A stretch of DNA of 64,000 nt. Origin: Ligula intestinalis. Taxonomy: Eukaryota; Platyhelminthes; Cestoda; Diphyllobothriidea; Diphyllobothriidae. Below, piece by piece: positions 44,400 through 58,700 of this stretch; positions within the stretch are counted from its first letter, which is position 1, and every line of letters starts with the position of its first letter. The position numbers and the translations under genes are program-made. The notes below the pieces were generated by a model. It was not told the DNA's origin, searched no databases, and was given only the letters and a program-made list of their open reading frames with translations. The DNA lies in NCBI GenBank assembly GCA_036362985.1, contig JAYGXS010000003.1, forward strand, positions 35,132,328 to 35,196,327, given 5' to 3'.

Positions 44400-46084
44400 G
44401 ATTTTTTTCACACTTGGATCAATTGTTTTTTTAGTATTTATTTTTCAATTCTACTTTTAGGCATCCTGCACACTAAAACTATCCGCAAAAAAGCCTGCCA
44501 ATTAATCACTCTTCATGCACAATGACTTCTACCATTTTCTCCAAATACTCTGACTGATACTGATTGTAGTAAAATGTTGATGCTGCAATAGGCTTAACCT
44601 AGCTCGTAACTACGTTCTGAATACGATGCAGTTATTTGAACCATATGGATCGATCAAAAACTCTGACAGACTTCCGGCGGGTCGACACAGTCGGCGATAC
44701 GCCGTACAAACTAGACAGACGTCCCTCTAATCCGAAGTAAAGATAACGAAGAATCTGCAAATTAGAGCTCTGACAACTAAGGACAAATTTGCTGGTTCCC
44801 ACGACTTCTTTACAAAGAGGAGCCCTTTACATAGCACAGCGTTCTCCCTACATACTTATCCCAAAATAATGAAGCGGTTTGAAAATAACTGCATATTCCA
44901 AAATCGGGCTAGGAAGAGTTAAAATACAGAAGACCAACAGGAGAAAAAACGCAAAAACTAATAGATTTTATAACCGTAATTAGAGCCTGTTCCACGGGAG
45001 CTAAGTGGTGAAAGCGAAATTCTTTCAACTCAACGTGAGCCTGTAAACGAATATGATCTCACGCTCGCAACTTTGCGTTAATTCACACTGATAGGAAAAG
45101 AAGGTACTACTGATGGCAAAGGGATGTCTTTTATAGTCCCATAAGTTTGATATTTGACCTGGAAAGGCGAGAGAAGGACACCAATGATAGGGGAAAAATT
45201 TATTTGACACTGGAGGAAAAGCAAATCAGCAACTATGTTCTGCGTGCGTTGATGACCTTCTCCTTCTTCTTCTTCGGTGATACCAAAACCTCGATACTAA
45301 GTACAAAACACAGCAAGGCAGAGGTAGAGTTGTAGCAGAACAGACGCGCATGCCAGACCAGAAGGCGAAACATATTTCACTTGCCAAATGCATATCCACC
45401 GCACACAAAAACTCTGCTCAATCGCTCTCAGTTCGAAAGGAAGACCAGGGGGAAGGTGCGCATCCTTACACAAAATGACGGAGGGATGTGAGGGCAACAG
45501 GAGGAGGGAAAGCACCGCGCCTGGCATACTCCGAAAAGTGCATGAGCACAGAGTAGCGAAGCAGGATAAAATTCGAACAAAATTAATAATACGCGGTTGC
45601 AACATGATTATCTAGAGCAAAGGAATTGGATAAAACTGTTGACACTGTTTACACTGCTGTAACTGGCAATACCCAGCGAAGATCAGAGCCATTGGGTAGG
45701 TGCCAATGAAAAAAAGCTAAACACTTCGCACAGTGTTGATTGAAATGGCAGTAACAATACCTCATTAAAATGACAAAAGAAGAAAAATAAAACTCAAGCA
45801 CCTCAAGTACACAGGCATGGCGTCGGTAAATAAAAGTGTCGAAATAAAAAAGCAAAAAGAAGAGAAAACGAAAGGAGTCGAAATAAACGTACATATTTGA
45901 ACAGTTTTAAGCTGGTGTAGAAAACATTTGAGAGGGTATAAAGTGACTAGAGCGGTGTGTTTGGGCGGACCGGTCTGGATAAGCACACACACACATACAA
46001 ACTAAGTCATGGCATTAATTATTATCCTTTTTGTCATATTTTCGCACCTCTTCTTACGTGTAGTCTTCCCCCCCCCCCCACCAC
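44400..46084. other. no gene recognised; 3' flank of the RalGPS-like gene
   Basis: The overlapping ORFs 45297-45615 on both strands are mutual shadows without motifs. A poly-C tract lies at 46068-46079, next to the stop codon of the minus-strand gene. Confidence 0.35.
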
Positions 46085-46723
46085 TCAGGGCTCAGTTTTC
46101 ACAGTTGTGTCACTGGCGCTCAGGTGATCTAGAGTGGTCTGAAAGGCCAGTAGCCAATCCCGTGTCTGTGGGAAGAATTCACTCTGCATCGAAGCTGAGC
46201 GCTCATCGAGGGAGCCGAAAGTGGTGGGGAAGATGGTAGATCGACTGTTCATGAGGAAAGAAGCCGGGGACCCGGGGGCAGGTGTAGAAACCGCGGCCGT
46301 CGCTACCGCTTCCCGGCCAGGACCGCTGTTCTCGCGGGAAGGGGAGTTGCGGGCGGCGGCAGCTGCCCTAACCCTCTCGCTGTTACCCTTCCGGCCCAGT
46401 GTGAAGAAGCCAGAGGATCGGTGTTTCGGAGACAGGAGCAATGGACCGCCAGCCCCTCGTGTTCCACATGGAGAGCCAACCTCCTTTTGCTGGGTCTGCT
46501 TCCTTATTGGTGGAGCCTTGGGAAAAATCGGTCGGAGACGGTAAGTCTTTTTGAAGGTAGGGTGGGCGAGCAGGAAGGAGGACTCATCTATGCTGCCGTT
46601 ACGGTGGCGAGCGAGACCAACGCTAGGTAGATCAGCATCTGGGGCGTGGGCAGCATCTGGGTGGGATGCTAGCTGGTGCGGATTGCGTGTGAAGGACTGC
46701 ACTTGACAAATGCTGTCAGAAAA
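46085..46723 (-). CDS. RalGPS-like gene, last exon
   Basis: A strong acceptor (pyrimidine-rich CCTTTCTCCTTCTTCAG, upstream of 46723) opens a phase-0 frame, FSDSICQVQSFTRNPHQ, through a Ser/Ala/Pro-rich disordered stretch. It ends SEFFPQTRDWLLAFQTTLDHL..TVKTEP with TGA at 46085. DWLLAFQTTLDHL resembles the C-terminal helix of the PH domain in RalGPS proteins (ILW.KHL pattern), so the long stretch before it would be an insertion within the PH domain. This is inference from position and pattern. A plus-strand ORF across it is a shadow. Confidence 0.6.
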   Translation of the reverse strand, partial: FSDSICQVQSFTRNPHQLASHPDAAHAPDADLPSVGLARHRNGSIDESSFLLAHPTFKKTYRLRPIFPKAPPIRKQTQQKEVGSPCGTRGAGGPLLLSPKHRSSGFFTLGRKGNSERVRAAAAARNSPSRENSGPGREAVATAAVSTPAPGSPASFLMNSRSTIFPTTFGSLDERSASMQSEFFPQTRDWLLAFQTTLDHLSASDTTVKTEP

Positions 46724-49700
46724 CTGAAGAAGGAGAAAGGTAGATGAGTCAGGCGATAGGTGGATCAAAGATCAGTCATCGTTACAGTCACCTGAAAGCC
46801 TTTAACCGTATGTCCATCGACATGCTATCATATTTATTGTATCAAGCTAACAACCATTTATGCAGGCAAACAAATTACAAAGAAAGATTGGCTGGTTTGG
46901 CTGATTAATTAGAAAGGAGGGTGGGCATAAATACTGAGGCCGCGTTCTAGTGGGTACTAATAATGAAAACCTACTTGTATCCACTCAGTAGCCCGATTTA
47001 CACCCTGTTTCAATTTGGTTGTCACAAGAACCACCCAGTAGCTCGATTTATAAATTTTTTTCAATTCGCTTGCCGCGAAAAAAAACCTCCCTGATGGCTG
47101 CTGTAGCAAAATTAGAGTAGGTAGATTTGTCACCAATTTTACATGCTATTGTCGCGTAACAGCCGCAACACCAATTTTTCATGCTTTTGTAACAGGTCTA
47201 CCTACGCTAATTTTGCTGCAGCAGGTACCAGGAAGGGTCTGTGACTGGAGACCATCTGTGCACGACAAGGGGATGGAAAAAAGATATAAATCGTATTACT
47301 GGGGAGATCTCCTGACAACTAAATTGAAAAAAATTGTAAATCGGACAACTGAGTGGATGCAAGTAGGTTTTTATTATTAGCAACCACCCGAAGGCGGCCT
47401 CAGCATTTCTTCCTACCGGAAGGAGACTGAAACCTGTCGTTGCTTCATAAAATTCCAAATTGCCTCAGTGCAGGATCTACATGTTGTGGGACAAGGAAGC
47501 AGCGACAGCAAAAACGCGCTTCTCTTTTGTTTACCCGATGTCCTTACCGGAGTATAGGCAGTTGGCATGAACTGGATATGATTTGGGCAGTAAGGCTCAT
47601 CGTGACAGGTACCGCAAAGAAAAGAGGCCATTAAGATGAAATAAGTCGAACACCTGAGTGCTTATAGCGCTGGCTACAAGATAAGCATTTAGGTGAGGCA
47701 ACATTGCAAACTTATTCAAGTAACTGCGCGTGAAAATTGGACCTATCAAAAGGTGCCGAGATTTCATATGGTTCCCTTATCCATCACCATTGGATTCAAG
47801 CCTCGTAAGTGCCATGGATTATACAACGTGGAAAAAAACGAAGGGACTTCCATGTCCTTTATTATTATCGCTTCAATATTCGCTGTAGACGCTAATAGCG
47901 GTGTATCCTATGCAGTAAATTTGATTAATTTCCAAAATAACTTGTTCCAAAGTTATCAGAAGATGGATTTATGCAGATAAACCCTATGAGAATATCCTAC
48001 ATTGTTTAAAATACTCCATTCATCTTGGAAACATTCGCTGTTTCATCAACCTTAATTTGCAGGACCCTTTTCACCTTGGACAAGAGCGAAACTTATTCGG
48101 GTTACTTTATCCCTGCTATTTGACAAGTAATTTGTATAAAACACTCATAATGAAATTATAAAAAGAAATCTAAGTCATCATCATCGTTATAAACAATAAA
48201 AGCATGAACGCTACCACTTAAAGCAACGACAGCAACATCCCTAGATTCATTCTAATCCTTATAATGTTAATTTATTTTTCGGCTACGCTCGTTAACATTA
48301 GTCCTTTTGGTCGGAATTATCGTCATCCTACTGTATGCAGTGACGAAACCTCCAGACCTTGCATGTACTTCTTCACCATGATCCTCTCCATCTCCACTAT
48401 CGTCACTCGTAATCTTCTACACTATCATTTCTGCCATAACAACCTCCACTTGGTAAAACGTGTTTGGTCGTTAACTTTTGGCATTTCGAGAGGGTGGATT
48501 CGAATTTTCCTGGTGTGACGCTCTCGCCAGCTGCTTTAGTCATAAATGTGATATAACTTGTGACACACTGACAGATAGGAACACTGCGCTGATAATGAAG
48601 CGACAGTTGCAGGGCTCGTGGAAGTAAATGTAGGGCATAAAATTGCAAATTATAATGCACAAAAATTAACCAGGGACATTGTCACCGAACAGAAGTATTT
48701 TAAGGAATGAGAATAAGTCAAACCTGGCGATGTCTAGTTGCATGAAAGTACGTGGATGGAGAGGGGAATGCATACATTGTGGTCATAAAACAGACAGCGT
48801 GCCCCAGACATAAACAGCTATCTATGGCCTTTATAGCCCCCAGCGCCCAAGCATAATTAGGATTGTTAGCGATAGCTTCAGGAAATGTCGTAAACACGGT
48901 CAAGAAACGCAAAATAACAGGAACTCTGTCTGTAAGCAATTTTGGCCTTGTTACGAGCCTCCATCGAGCAATCATTACCGTAGGGAGTTTCGGCAACTTC
49001 ATGCCGTATGCCCTCGCAGTGTGTGGTTCACCGCGAAAAAAATTGACCGCAACAAAGCTGCGCGCAACAACAGAATATACTTTGCATGAGGAAAGGCAGA
49101 TATGGAAAGATAGACTTTACTAGCAGATGATCGCCATAAAAAGCCAAAAGCCAGATAAACTTACATCCTGTCGGTGAACAGGATTCCGCGTAGTGGCTTC
49201 AAAGTAGATGATAAACACCGATCGCCAGCCCACAATGGTGACGAGGGTTGTCCAAAAGGGCTTCCAGGAAGAACCAAAACGATTGGTCACGGAGGCAGTA
49301 GACGGGGTGGAGAAAAAACTGTTTTCCAGTCTTCCCGTCGGGTTCTCCGCTCCCTCTGTGGGAGTGCTAGGGCCGTCATCGCACTGCGACAGTCGACCTT
49401 CTAGCAGGCCTGGTGGTATGAGCCGACCTATCGTTTTGCGCCACAAGGGCCCCTCACAAAGAACGAAGGCCTGTGGCAGAGGATTCAGTGCGAGTAACGA
49501 CAATGGCGGCCAGTTAGATCTCTTTGGAGAGGACGCAGCCGAAACAGACTCGTTGAGGACATCTCCCTGTTCTTCGTCTACAGGGTTAAAACAAGCACCA
49601 AAGTAATAGAAGCTATATGTATAGTGCACAAACGAAAGAAAAAGGGCTTGAGGCTGTTGTAAATGAGCTCCTAGAAGTTAATTTATAGTTGGAAGTAGAT

Positions 49701-52700
49701 CAGTTAGATCAAAGTTTATCAGGCGTGATATTTATAGAATGCTCGGCACTTACTGATAAACCGAACCCCGCATAGCTGTGTCATGCAGCGGCAAAATATT
49801 GTGAGGACTCCTATCGAGTACCTGTGCTGACAGTATAGTAAATAATTACGTGAGATAGTAATGAGTTATTTTACACCGATCACAAACCGACAACACGGCG
49901 GACCAGTGGCTCAGAGGTAGAGCGTTCGCCTCTGGCCCGAGAGATGCGGTTTCGGAACTCGAGTATAGCGGCAAGTTCCGCTGCTACACTGGAGTTAAGC
50001 TACCACCACCTGATGACGCTCAACGAGGCAGAAAAGACCTTCATGAGTGTGCTCTCCGTTTGTCGGTAAATACCATAATTACGTGAAATTTTCAGTGACA
50101 ATATTAAATATGATGTAATCAAGTAGAACTCTACTTGCTAAAGTGAAGAGTTGCAATAATTAATTGAAGTTTCAGTATGGTGGTAATAACTTTGTGCCTA
50201 CCACAAATATGTAGACCTAAATACGTCGGGCAGAGTTCTTACTACATTGGATCCGGACTGTGTTCTAGCCTAGAAGTCCCTTTAAAAATGGTGCCTTTGC
50301 AAGTTATCTGCAATATATAATCGGCAGAGGAAGGCACAAAGACATCTGAAAAAGTGACAAGTTGTAGGCTAACATCTGTGGCAAAAAATGCATCCCTAGA
50401 GCCAACTAAGTACGACCTGGTTGTCGGAGGCTGGAGAAATAACAGGCGCGCGTACGCTTTACTTTTGTAGCGCGCTAGCTGTCCTCAGTTGGCGTGCGAG
50501 CCGATGAATAGGAGCATGAGAAAAGGGAGGACGGCTGATATGCTGAATGGAGGAAACTTAGTTCACCCTGTTTGTGCAAGCGCAAAGACTCAATAGTCAT
50601 CAACCGCCCACCCAGGTTTTAGAAGGGTGGCGCAGCGTGATGCGAAATAGCAGAGGATAAGGCAGGAGAGAAAAGCAGGGAGGAAAATGAGGGCATAAAA
50701 TAGGAAGGGGAAGGCAAAATTGCCAAGGCGGTGTGGGGAAAAGAAAAGAAGGAAATGGGTAAAGGTACCAACTTAGCACCTACTTCGAATGAACTGAAAA
50801 ATATGGCAGGCCATTTGGCGGGCTGCTGCTGAGGGATCCAGCAAAGAGTAAAAAGCGCATGAAACCAACCAGGAAAAATTGATGGACGGTGGCTGCAAAC
50901 CAGCATATAGCGGTCGTGGGTTATGGTAAGGTGGGCCAACAAACACTAGGGGCCGCAGGTTGTAATTTAGAGTAAAAAAGCTTAGACTTGACGCTGTAAA
51001 ATACCCGATCATCATCAATGAGGCGATTCCACCCCTGAGTCAATAAAACTCCCAAGGTTGTAATGACCGTGAAAAGTCCATAAAAACAGAAGAATGCATC
51101 ATCACAATGAAGGTAATCTAAAATAAGCGTATACGAATAGGACAAAAATCGTAAGAATAACAAGTCAGGTGTGTTTGATGGAAAGGTCAAAAAGCGTAGT
51201 GCAAACTGTTTGAAGCGTTGTCATTGCCCCCGCTCTTGGTTAATCTACAAAATCAGGGAGAAACCTAAGGAAAGACTATCTACAAAATGATTTAGTCTTC
51301 GCAAGTGGTTCTGTACCAACACACGGGGTATAAAAACGACAACTGTCTAGCCTTATTATCATGCATTTTCACCAAGGATGCCTTAGCGACATTCTTGCGT
51401 CGGAAGCCACTATGACATCGTCACCATTTGGGTCACACATGGGGTAGCTCTTAGTGATAGTGGCATGGACTCGTCTGTTTTCAATATCACTGCGAGTGGA
51501 CAATCTAGCTAGAAGAGTAGCTAGGAAAGGTCCGGAAGTGGCGCTGTCATTGCAGATAGTTTGAGCAAGGTGCATACAGTTCAGTGGTGACACGGCAGCC
51601 GAATCAAACGCTTTTGTTTCATCCTACGTTTCTCTTTTAAAGTGCAAACGTTGTGGCACTAGAAAAGCTAATGCAGTCGCCTCTTCGATAAATCGAGATC
51701 TGCAGGTTGAGGCCACTTAGCTTCTAGAGATAGAGTATTGTGAGGAACGCGCCTTAGTCAATGCTGCTGTTCTTGTCGTAAATTTACAGACGATCAACAA
51801 GAAAAACCTGAGTGCTGGCTGTGCTGCTCCTCGGCGCTCTACGCTCTGCACTGGCCGTCTGTATTTAATTGGCTTCAAAGATCACAATCCGCGATGCCTG
51901 CCCATCACGTGCAAAAAAGTTCCCAGCAGAATTCTCAGGCGCCCGAGTGAGGCCTTCACAGTGGCCGTGTGCCGTTGATTCCATTCTCGTCGATCACGAG
52001 GGCGCCCATGGGAACACTGGCATCGAAAGGGCACTTTAGCGGACGCTCATCTTGCAGTAGATGTGCTTTTTTATGAAGTGCTAACCAAACTTCCTTAAAT
52101 GTTTCCGAACGAAAAATATGACTTAAGTAGAGTTATAATGGTACTTATCGTACAGCATACATACATAAGAAAAAAATTCTTATACTTATTTGGTATCAAA
52201 TTTTCGTCCTTCAAATTTTTACTCGAAAAATCGGTGGTTTTCGGTTTTGAAAAAGAATTTAAAATTACGGGATTTTATGACCATCGCAGGTTTATTCAGA
52301 AAACGTCGTACCTTTCCATTTATTAATGTTGTTTGCCAAATATACTATATGGTCCGCGGTTACTTTAAAGTTTTACACGACCTCTACTACCTCTTCTTAA
52401 CAGCGTACATGGATGTTGGATCCCCATTACACGGAGTATAGACAGATTTTTAGTTGGAAACTCCGAACGCAGATTTAACAGCAGCATGAATTAAAAACAA
52501 TTCAAGAGGGGTGAAAGCTTTTTTCACAAAATCAAAAGGTAATTTTCTCGAGGTAAAAAGGAAGAGTCAATTGGCTAACAAAATAAACACGGAAGAATAT
52601 TTTTGTTTATGTTTTCTATTGGAGCTATTTGCCTTTATTGGAGCATTGAAAATCAATGCAATAAACGCATACTACTTAAACAGTTTTTTTCACAGAGTGT

Positions 52701-55700
52701 ACTTTCTAAGGCTGGGGATAAAGAAGCTTTTTAAAATAGCTGGCATCCCGGTGTGACTAAAAAAGCTTGGTATTATGTTGTACGGTAAATATTATTACAA
52801 CGCTAATAAATTAATCTTTCCTAGGCACAAACATGTTTCTGAAGTTGGGCAAACATTTCACGAAGTAGCACATCTACTGGACGCCCCCATGACATAGTCA
52901 CTGCATTGAACTTAAATTGGCTTAAAGGATACTGAAGATGTGATTCGATTCTCAGAGCTTCCTTTCACCAGCAGCGCGCAACGACCTGTGAGCAGTCGGT
53001 GGGAAAAACACAGTAGGCATGCCCGAATCAGTATTCATCTGAGAGGCTTGGGTCGCACGGGACCAGTTTAAAACCCATGACCCTGCACTAAAAAAAATCT
53101 GAACCAATAAGAATACGAAATAATTCTTTCAAATTTCCCTAATGTCAATCCATAACTAATTCTGTCCAAGAAAAAGTTGAATTACCCTCCCCCCCCCCCC
53201 CCCCACAGTACACCAGATCAATCTGCATTGTACCATACGTGGTTAGTGTTCAACGCATTTTACAAAAAAGTAAGACCCTAATGACCTGTAACTACACGTT
53301 GTTTGAAATGCAGCATTTCTAACAGGTCTGATAAAGAACAGAGCATTTAAAGCAGGCATATACAGCAGGACATATTGATACCAACGAAATTGAACAGCTT
53401 GTCAACCTTTAGGTTTTTACTTTTATCAAAAATTAATTTTTAACTCATAGTAGATAAGTATATTCAACACCACATAACAATTTTTTAAAATAAAGCAAAC
53501 CAATGTTGTACAGAAAATAAATAGAAAGTGACAAGGTCACTGTTTGACGGCCACTGACTGGTCAAAGAAAAGGGTAACTTAGGAAAGTCATAAAGCAAAA
53601 GGTGGGGGGAAAGACTAACAATACATTTTTCTGTACGCGTTTTTTTTAAATTATTTAAACATGTAGAATTTTTTCCTCCACACTCCCTTCGGCTAGAAAA
53701 CGGAGTTTCCCCCCCTCTCCTCCCTGACCACCAGAACAAAACGGAGTGTGCGCGCCGACAATGTTACCGACAGACTAAAAAGCAAATGAAGGGAGGGACG
53801 GACGGACGGACGGACGGATGGAGAGAGAGAGGGAGGGCTAAATGCAGGCTTGTATTGCACGCTCTGTCTTGGTGGTCAACGGGCAAGAGCACGTATATAC
53901 ACACGCACATAGTATAGCTGGTGAACGGACGCCTGTTCACGACCGTCCGGAGATGGTAAGGCGGACTCCAAAGCATGAGGAGGGTCACGTGACGATTGAA
54001 TTTAAAGCCTGAACAAGGCACTCAGTTAAAACGGCTGATAAAAGGAGAGGGGGAGGGGGGAGGTGCGCCGCACATTTGCATGTGCGTACCACAATAGAAC
54101 CAGGAGAGTCCTTCATACATTTAGCGCGCACGACAAACTAGACCGTACAAAAACGCAATAAGGCCAAAGGTAGTGCAACGCAACACATTTTGACAAAAAA
54201 TGAAGGTCCTAGTTGACCACTTGGAGCGCCTAGCGCACGCCGAATGCGCGTTCTAACCCTACAAATAGGGGGCCATTAAATACGGCGCATTTGAAATGGC
54301 TAAATGGGACTACTAGAGCCTAGATTGTCTACGCACTGTTCTCTCAACGTTACATTTACGCCCGCTGAGGCCGTCGTCAGAGAGGCTCAATAGGTGGAAG
54401 GCAGCTTAATAAAAGCACCTAAAATGCCTAATTTTAGGCGAACTCAAAACTGCTGCTATACCGTGCGGTTCAAGCGACAAGAAACAGTGGTTTATTATCA
54501 GAAGAGTTTCGGTAACAGCCGTACAGCGGTAAAAAGGCGACCAGTTCACAGTATGTTATAACAAATACCCGTTCTGTAATCGGTTCACATCCTTCTGTGG
54601 GGCAAAAAACGTGTGCTCAGACACCTAATCGTATTATGAAAGAAAATTCGAATAACAAAGAGACGCTCTACTTTGAAAATATTGCGAAATTTTCAGAAAA
54701 AAACATCCTCCATTTAAAATGTAGACAATTAGGCATACAAACTCACAACACCGGGAAATGAAAAGTAATCCATAATCGCCAAGGACTGCAACTTTCGACA
54801 TCATAGATATTTTTTCTTGAAATAGTCGAGTATTGCAAGCTAAATACATGCATTTATGCCTGATACTGCTTATCTGCCGGTATGTGGCATTCGTGAAACT
54901 TAGGGTTCCCGAATAATACATACGCCTACACCATTCTCCCGTCGTCAACCCCGTCCAATCCAGGAATTTTACTGGTAGGGTGGTCAAATATAGGCCAAAT
55001 TAGACTGCTTTCAAAATGGCGCTAGCGTCGTACACAGATGATCTCATTGTAGTTCAAATAAACAAAGAGGGATGAAAATCGGTTTATAATGGGCGAACTA
55101 GGCCAACCGATGGTATATAAGAATGGAGAGAGGAAAAATTACGGATCACTATGAAAAGCCCTCCGGAACTACGGTGAAACATTAATGAGAGGGTCCAAAA
55201 ATGTCATGGTTGATTGCGAACCATAAACGAGCTTGCTTGGGCTGCAGTATGTTACGTTACATGTATCACGTTTTCCTCAGTGGAAAAGACAAATCGAGTC
55301 GAGCAGACACGATTTTAACTGAAAAATACTGACGACCAGTAGAAGGGTGACGAAATCTGCTGATGAAAGTTGCAGCCCTACTTGGGTAGCTGTGTGGAGA
55401 CAACGAATCACGGACGAAGCATGCACTGTCCTAAGCACAAGGACATTTTGAGCTGGAAGAAAGTCCACTAAAATGAAGTAAATTTCCAGAAACAAGTTTT
55501 CCGTTGGATAAGTACAGGCCCAGGCCACTCCTCTCGCTCTCTTATGACTGTGCGAAAACGGATAAACAAACGGTAGCCACGGCGTCTGAAGCTACACATT
55601 TAATTCAGGTAGAAAGCAATCATGACTTACAAAGCAGCTGAAAGTCATCAGGTGAGACCACCGATGTGAATCGGTCAACCCGACGGCAAATGGCGGCAAG

Positions 55701-58700
55701 AACAGCAGAGTAGGCATCCTTGTCAGGAACTGAATGTGGACGGGCGCGTTGCAACGTGGGAGTACTTGGCATGGATGCCGGCTTAGTCGTCAGAGGCTCC
55801 CCTACAGTTGCAGATGGCGAAACTAGGCTATAGGGAGACAAAAAATATTGAGATGTACAACAGACCGTCACGTTGATTGTGAGGAAGCCAATCAACCGCA
55901 ATATTCGAGAGTGCATCCCGCGTTTTCGGGGGCGGGAATGATTAATGAATACGTAGAGTAGGTCGGACATGCTGACAAAGATTCACGCGCATATTCTAGT
56001 TGCAGAGGCGATTGGTAAAGGATTTAACCTAAATGTTCAGCCTGATGTCTAGAATTACAACTAGAACTGCAATCTCCTGTCAAAAATTTTATCACACACA
56101 CACACGCACACACACACACACACACACACATTATACAGCTTATATCTGAAGTCCGGGCTCAGATGGCTCGGTAGTTCAAGTGTGAGCCTACGCTTTATCC
56201 ATCACGTACGCTTATACTCAAATCAACGCAAGCGCAGCATTCCGCTATTCAATCAAGCACCACGAGGAAATGCTGGCGTTATGCTTGACCTTGAAAAGTC
56301 AAGCTAGAGCTAACCGAGGTTGGCCATTACTGGCTGCTCGCTGCAGGCAGGGGCGAAGGCAATCTAAAACTGTTCAGCTCAGCTAGCGGCAGTCTCATAT
56401 AACATTAACCAGACACACTTATCTAGGACAAAGGTATTTTTAAGACAAGCTAGTCGTACTGAACGGTGGTGTGACGGACGTAAACCAAGAGAAAGCAGGC
56501 AAGTACATATATGACTTGTTGATTTCCGCGAAGTAGCCTAGACCGGCTACCCACGCAAAAACGATAAGGGGAAAAAACAAAACCGACGTTAAAATCAGTC
56601 CTCCAAGGAGGGTCTAAAAGCGTCTGCCAGAAGGTGTTTGCGAATAAGAAGGGAAACACACAACAAAGTGAAAAAAAACTCACTCCACAGAAGTTCCACG
56701 ATCTGTTAGAGAACGACCACAGAGAAGACAGTCAGTGCAGGCGGACCCACAAGCTGCGAGGTCAAAAGAGGTCGGCACCTGAATGGCACGGTCCCGCCTC
56801 TCCACCGAGAGGGACCCACTGGGTGAGGGACAGGGTGGAGGCAGGCTGGAGAGCGAGGCAGCAGATCCAGAACCCGACTCGGTAAGAGCAGAGGCCAGCT
56901 CCTAAGGACAGAGAGAGAGAGAAAAGGGGGGGTTAATACCGACTGTGAGCCTTGGGCGGCAGTATATCAAAACTGTGACGCCGACAATCCTCAATAGGCT
57001 GCGATGGGAACACCCTCCAGACGGCAAGTTTTGACCACCTACGGTAGATGACCTAACTCACAAATGTCGTGATAAAAATTTGATTGGGTAGCTTGACGTG
57101 CATGTGGTTTATTGTCGGCAAAGGTAGTTTAAGCAGTGCACCTCATATACGCCTAGGCTCAGCACTTTTCCTACGGAAACGGTAGTTATAGGAGTTGTGG
57201 AGGTAAGGAAATAAGATAGCGACGGAAATTTGTAAAAGTAAGCGTAAAATGGGAAAATTTGGTTGGATTAGTTTCCCGCAGCTGTTGAGAGGAAGTCGTT
57301 CCGCATATAATTTGAAGGTGTGGGCGGCGCTTCGCGCTGCGGACTATACTAATCTAACTCCAGAACGGTAAGTTAGAAATCAGGTAAATTGACGTAGACG
57401 ATGTCCTAGTTACTATTTCTATTTTTTTCAGGAATGTCAATAAACCTGCATTTTGATAATCGGGTTTTTCCGCAGTACGTTAAACGATAATGCAGATTAG
57501 GAAAATCTACAGCTATAAATCAACAACATTTTTAAATGCAATAAAATAAAAATGCATATAGCAGTTATTGAAGTACATTCCACAGCCTATTCTAATTTCC
57601 AACCCAAAAACCCTCTATAACTATCATCTCCGTAGGACAAAATGCTGGGACTAGGGGTATATGAGGTGCACTACTTAACCTACTGATGCCTGTTAGTTTA
57701 TTGATTTGATTTAAGGCTCAGAAAGCCTTCTACTGAATAAGAATGCATTTTACTTCTGTTTTATTGGCGGAAAGTAGGCCGGATTTTGGCGAAATCGGAA
57801 ATTTCCAGATATCCAAGTAATTTCCCCCGCTGTTTAATATCAGGGATTAAAACCGCTTGTGTGTGCTTCTATGCTAAACTAACAGTAAGATAAGCAAGAC
57901 AGATTTCAGATAAATCCATTAGGGCCATTGTTTTATCGGAGTAAGTGGTCAACAAAATGGAAAACAGTTAGTATTGACATTTTACCGAGCTCGAGTGTTT
58001 GCAACGACGGCTGCGCTGAAGCCTTTCTCTTGCTGTCGTGGGTTCCAATCCTACCGAGACCATCGAGTTTTTCATAACTGGGTCAAATGAATCAATCTCA
58101 ATGTGGAAAGGTATGCAGTTCACGGGCAGCAAGAGTTGGACATCAGAGGAAGATTTCATACAATAGGTTTAGCCAACATCTGACATTGCCTGCGACACCA
58201 CTAACAATGCGAGGAACGTCTTTCTTGACTCTTTGAAGAGGCCAAACCGGCAAAAAGCAAGTCTGCGGCATACTACTGTTTAACTATTAAACTTGTGAAA
58301 GATACTATGTGAAAGACAGAGCATGGGTCGTTGGTAGCTCGGGGAACGCGAGTGTAGTTTGTGTGTCAAATTAAAACCGCAAATAATGTAGAAAGTACAT
58401 ATACCACAATTAGCTTAATGCTTAAAAGACTATGCAAAATGGTGAACCCTTTTCACTAACACATCACTATTCTGCGAATCAGTTACCCGTTCTAAAGGTG
58501 AAACGGTGGAAGGTGAAAGGCAGGCATGATCTGCAAAGACAACACCTCACCTTCATACTGAGGTTTTTGGATGCTGGACCGAACGTGGAGAAGTGAGCTG
58601 TCTTTGGTTGGGAGTTGCCACCCTCACGACAGCAGCACTGGTGGTAGCCGCCACTGTCCTCCTTTTCTGCCGTCAAGGCTGGCACCGGACTGGGTGGCAG

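Larger units (their letters stand above)
51625..55620. other. intron of the RalGPS-like gene with simple repeats
   Basis: It holds a poly-C tract (53188-53205), a GACG/GGAC tetranucleotide run followed by GA repeats (53799-53836), and AT-rich stretches. ORFs at 52099-52441 and 54634-54987 lack motifs. No exon could be supported. Confidence 0.35.

Noticed and set aside
46221..46544. 107-aa plus-strand ORF ending at a GTAAGT
   Set aside because: The minus strand has a strong acceptor, a longer frame and a terminal stop in context of the other RalGPS exons; the GTAAGT is probably chance.
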